Assembly: GCF_019968605.1 (NCBI RefSeq) | Contig: NZ_CP082966.1 | Span: 1,909,001-1,973,000 of the forward strand | Direction: 5' to 3' | Length of the DNA stretch: 64,000 bases | From: Polaribacter litorisediminis | GTDB lineage: Bacteria > Bacteroidota > Bacteroidia > Flavobacteriales > Flavobacteriaceae | Shown here: positions 62,348-64,000 of the stretch, piece after piece | Layout: every line of letters begins with the position of its first letter | Numbering within the stretch: position 1 is the first letter of the stretch | Made by a program: the position numbers and the translations under genes | Notes under the pieces: model-generated | The model's database searches: none | The model's input: only the letters and a program-made list of their open reading frames with translations | What the model was told of the DNA's origin: nothing

Positions 62348-63676
62348 ATGCAATTACGTAAAGAAAATATTTTAGTAGTAGATGATGATATTCATATTTT
62401 AGAACTCTTACAGCGTCATTTACAATCGTGGAATTATCATGTTTATAAAGCTATTTCAGTAAAAGAGGCCGTAGAAATTTTAAGAAATACTCAAATAGAT
62501 TTATTAATAACAGATTTAAAAATGCCAGAAATAGGCGGATTTGAGTTGATTCAATTTGTCTCTGAAAATTATCCGGAAATACCAAAGCTAATTGTTACCG
62601 GATTCCCTTCGGTACAAGATTCTTTAGTGGCTATAAAGTCTGGTGTAGTAGATTATTTAACAAAACCATTTACAAAAGATGAATTAATGGCTGCGGTTGA
62701 TAAATCAATGAATTCCAAAAATGAATTGACCATTCCTTCAACTAATTTAAAACAAGCAGGTAAAAATTCTTATGGAGAAATTATCGGTAATTCAGAAAAA
62801 ATTAATGATGTTATTCAAATAATTGAAAGAGTAAAAAATAATAAAGCTACTATTTTTATAAAAGGAGAAAGTGGTACAGGAAAAGAGTTAGTTGCGCGTG
62901 CTATTCACTATCAAGGTAAATATGCTAGAGCTCCTTTTATTGCAGTAAATTGCGGCGGTATTCCTGATAATTTATTAGAAGCAGAATTGTTTGGCTATAC
63001 AAAAGGGGCCTTTACAGGCGCAGATAAAGTAAGAGACGGTTTTTTTCAGGCAGCAAACGGAGGCACTATTTTTCTAGATGAAATTGGTAATGCTCCTAAA
63101 TCTGTTCAAACAAGATTATTAAGGGTTTTACAAGAAAAAGAAGTCGTAAAAGTCGGTGCTCAAAAACCAGAAAAAATTGACATAAGAATTGTAACCGCAA
63201 CCAATAGTAATCTTCGAGAAATGATTAAAAACGATACTTTTAGAGAAGATTTATTTTATAGACTTACCGTTGTGGAAATTGAAGTAGCTCCTTTGAGAGA
63301 TCGGAAAGAAGACATTCCTTTACTAGTAAATAAATTTTTATATAAATATGGACTTGAATATAAAGATAGGTTTATAAAAATAGCTCCAGAGGCCTCTAAA
63401 GTTTTAGAGCGTTATAGTTGGCCCGGTAATATTCGTGAACTCGAAAATGTAATTCAAAGAGCTGTAATTATGTGCGATCGAATTATTGAGATAAAACACC
63501 TTCCAGATTCTTTAAAAATTAATATCGATTTTTCTAGTGATGCATTAGTTTCTCTTAAAGAAATAGAAAAACAACACATCCAAAAAATATTAAATGCTAC
63601 AAATAATAACAAAACAAAAGCTGCTAAAATTCTAGGTATTACTAGAAAAACACTTCGACAAAAACTAGACAATTAA
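62348..63676 (+). CDS. Sigma-54-dependent response regulator, NtrC family
   Basis: 442 residues. Receiver domain (about 1-120) with VVDDDIHI and phospho-acceptor Asp56 in LITDLKMPEIGG. The AAA+ domain (about 145-375) has Walker A GESGTGKE, the sigma-54 contact loop YTKGAFTGADK and Walker B GGTIFLDEIGN. The C-terminal Fis-type HTH ends the protein (KTKAAKILGITRKTLRQKL). It activates RNA polymerase with sigma-54. A near-consensus -24/-12 promoter 125 bp downstream suggests that the next gene is a target. Confidence 0.95.
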   Translation: MQLRKENILVVDDDIHILELLQRHLQSWNYHVYKAISVKEAVEILRNTQIDLLITDLKMPEIGGFELIQFVSENYPEIPKLIVTGFPSVQDSLVAIKSGVVDYLTKPFTKDELMAAVDKSMNSKNELTIPSTNLKQAGKNSYGEIIGNSEKINDVIQIIERVKNNKATIFIKGESGTGKELVARAIHYQGKYARAPFIAVNCGGIPDNLLEAELFGYTKGAFTGADKVRDGFFQAANGGTIFLDEIGNAPKSVQTRLLRVLQEKEVVKVGAQKPEKIDIRIVTATNSNLREMIKNDTFREDLFYRLTVVEIEVAPLRDRKEDIPLLVNKFLYKYGLEYKDRFIKIAPEASKVLERYSWPGNIRELENVIQRAVIMCDRIIEIKHLPDSLKINIDFSSDALVSLKEIEKQHIQKILNATNNNKTKAAKILGITRKTLRQKLDN

Positions 63677-63800
63677 AACGGTTCTTAAATACCCTATCGG
63701 GTAATTATTACACACTTTTTATTAAACTAAAACTCCTTAATAATTAATTAAAGTACTTCAATTCAAATAGTTAATGCTTTAATTTAAAAAAAATATTTCT

Positions 63801-63817
63801 TTGGCACATACATTGCT
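63801..63817 (+). promoter_or_regulatory. Sigma-54 promoter (-24/-12)
   Basis: TTGGCACATACATTGCT matches the consensus YTGGCACGNNNNTTGCW with one mismatch and the correct GG-GC spacing of 10 bp. It lies 51 bp before the ATG at 63868. Confidence 0.85.
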
Positions 63818-63867
63818 CTTATAATTGTAGTAATTAAAGTATAATGTATAATTTAAATAATTTTAAA

Positions 63868-64000
63868 ATGAAGAAATATTTAATAACAACTGTTATTGCA
63901 TTCATCACTATTTTTAGTGTAACTGCACAAGAATCAAATGGAACCTTAAAAATAGGAGATCTTTTAGAAATTGTAAAACCTTCAGGAAATGAATTTAAGC
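63868..64000 (+). CDS. Secreted protein, N-terminal part only
   Basis: 44 codons before the window ends: a signal peptide (MKKYLITTVIAFITIFSVTA) with cleavage expected before QESNGTLKIG. It continues GDLLEIVKPSGNEFK, possibly the start of a binding domain. It lies directly behind the sigma-54 promoter and is the likely first target of the NtrC-type regulator. Family not recognised. Confidence 0.7.
   Translation, partial: MKKYLITTVIAFITIFSVTAQESNGTLKIGDLLEIVKPSGNEFK

Overview
The window is a 64 kb piece of a low-GC Bacteroidota chromosome, most likely a marine Flavobacteriaceae of the Polaribacter/Tenacibaculum type. The support is the TAnnTTTG promoter elements in front of many genes, the near absence of Shine-Dalgarno sequences, a type IX secretion (T9SS) sorting domain on a giant surface protein, a one-protein hybrid two-component regulator, and many flavobacterial protein families. 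The genus is inferred from overall character only.

Layout. 1-2001: arsenic operon arsR-arsC-acr3 (acr3 runs off the left edge). 2345-4551: DUF2911 protein and a DEAD-box helicase. 5028-6132: rpsF-rpsR-rplI. 6234-8250: fatty acid hydroxylase family protein and alanine dehydrogenase. 8704-11259: ECF sigma factor, membrane-anchored probable anti-sigma factor and an outer-membrane barrel gene broken by a stop codon. 11542-15746: TonB-plug-like/TPR protein and priA, whose conserved N-terminus has no normal start codon. 15838-19702: four tandem MEST-like alpha/beta hydrolases in an A-B-A-B order, most of them lacking catalytic residues. 20006-26726: leuB, a citramalate-synthase-like gene, leuD, leuC, and pfkB. 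27405-31670: a repeat-rich, gene-poor stretch with a frameshifted IS110 element and its probable bridge-RNA region, then a TPR lipoprotein, an Mpo1-like protein, csaA and a small YqaE-type gene. 31963-42704: M14 peptidase, YkgJ-type Cys-cluster protein, FAD/Fe-S dehydrogenase, MFS transporter with aldo/keto reductase, a small membrane protein and an OmpA lipoprotein. 42856-53544: a block bracketed by a 120-bp direct duplication of the valS 3' end; it holds a hybrid sensor/AraC regulator, a 2426-residue T9SS-type protein, a MITE and a 77-residue exported peptide. 53425-60421: valS, DUF1573 protein, aspartyl protease/PDZ protein, aminotransferase, murB. 60645-64000: a split sensor, histidine kinase and NtrC-type regulator, followed by a near-consensus sigma-54 promoter and the start of a secreted protein gene.

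Mobile and repeated DNA is a theme. Three 226-bp MITE copies each have 9-bp target duplications. There is one decayed IS110. Short palindromic dispersed repeats lie in several intergenic gaps, and two of them sit in frame inside conserved genes (valS and the FAD/Fe-S dehydrogenase). The most unusual items are the valS-bounded block with its regulator and giant protein, the alternating array of degenerate hydrolases, the MITE family and the candidate bridge RNA. No tRNA, rRNA or CRISPR array was recognised.
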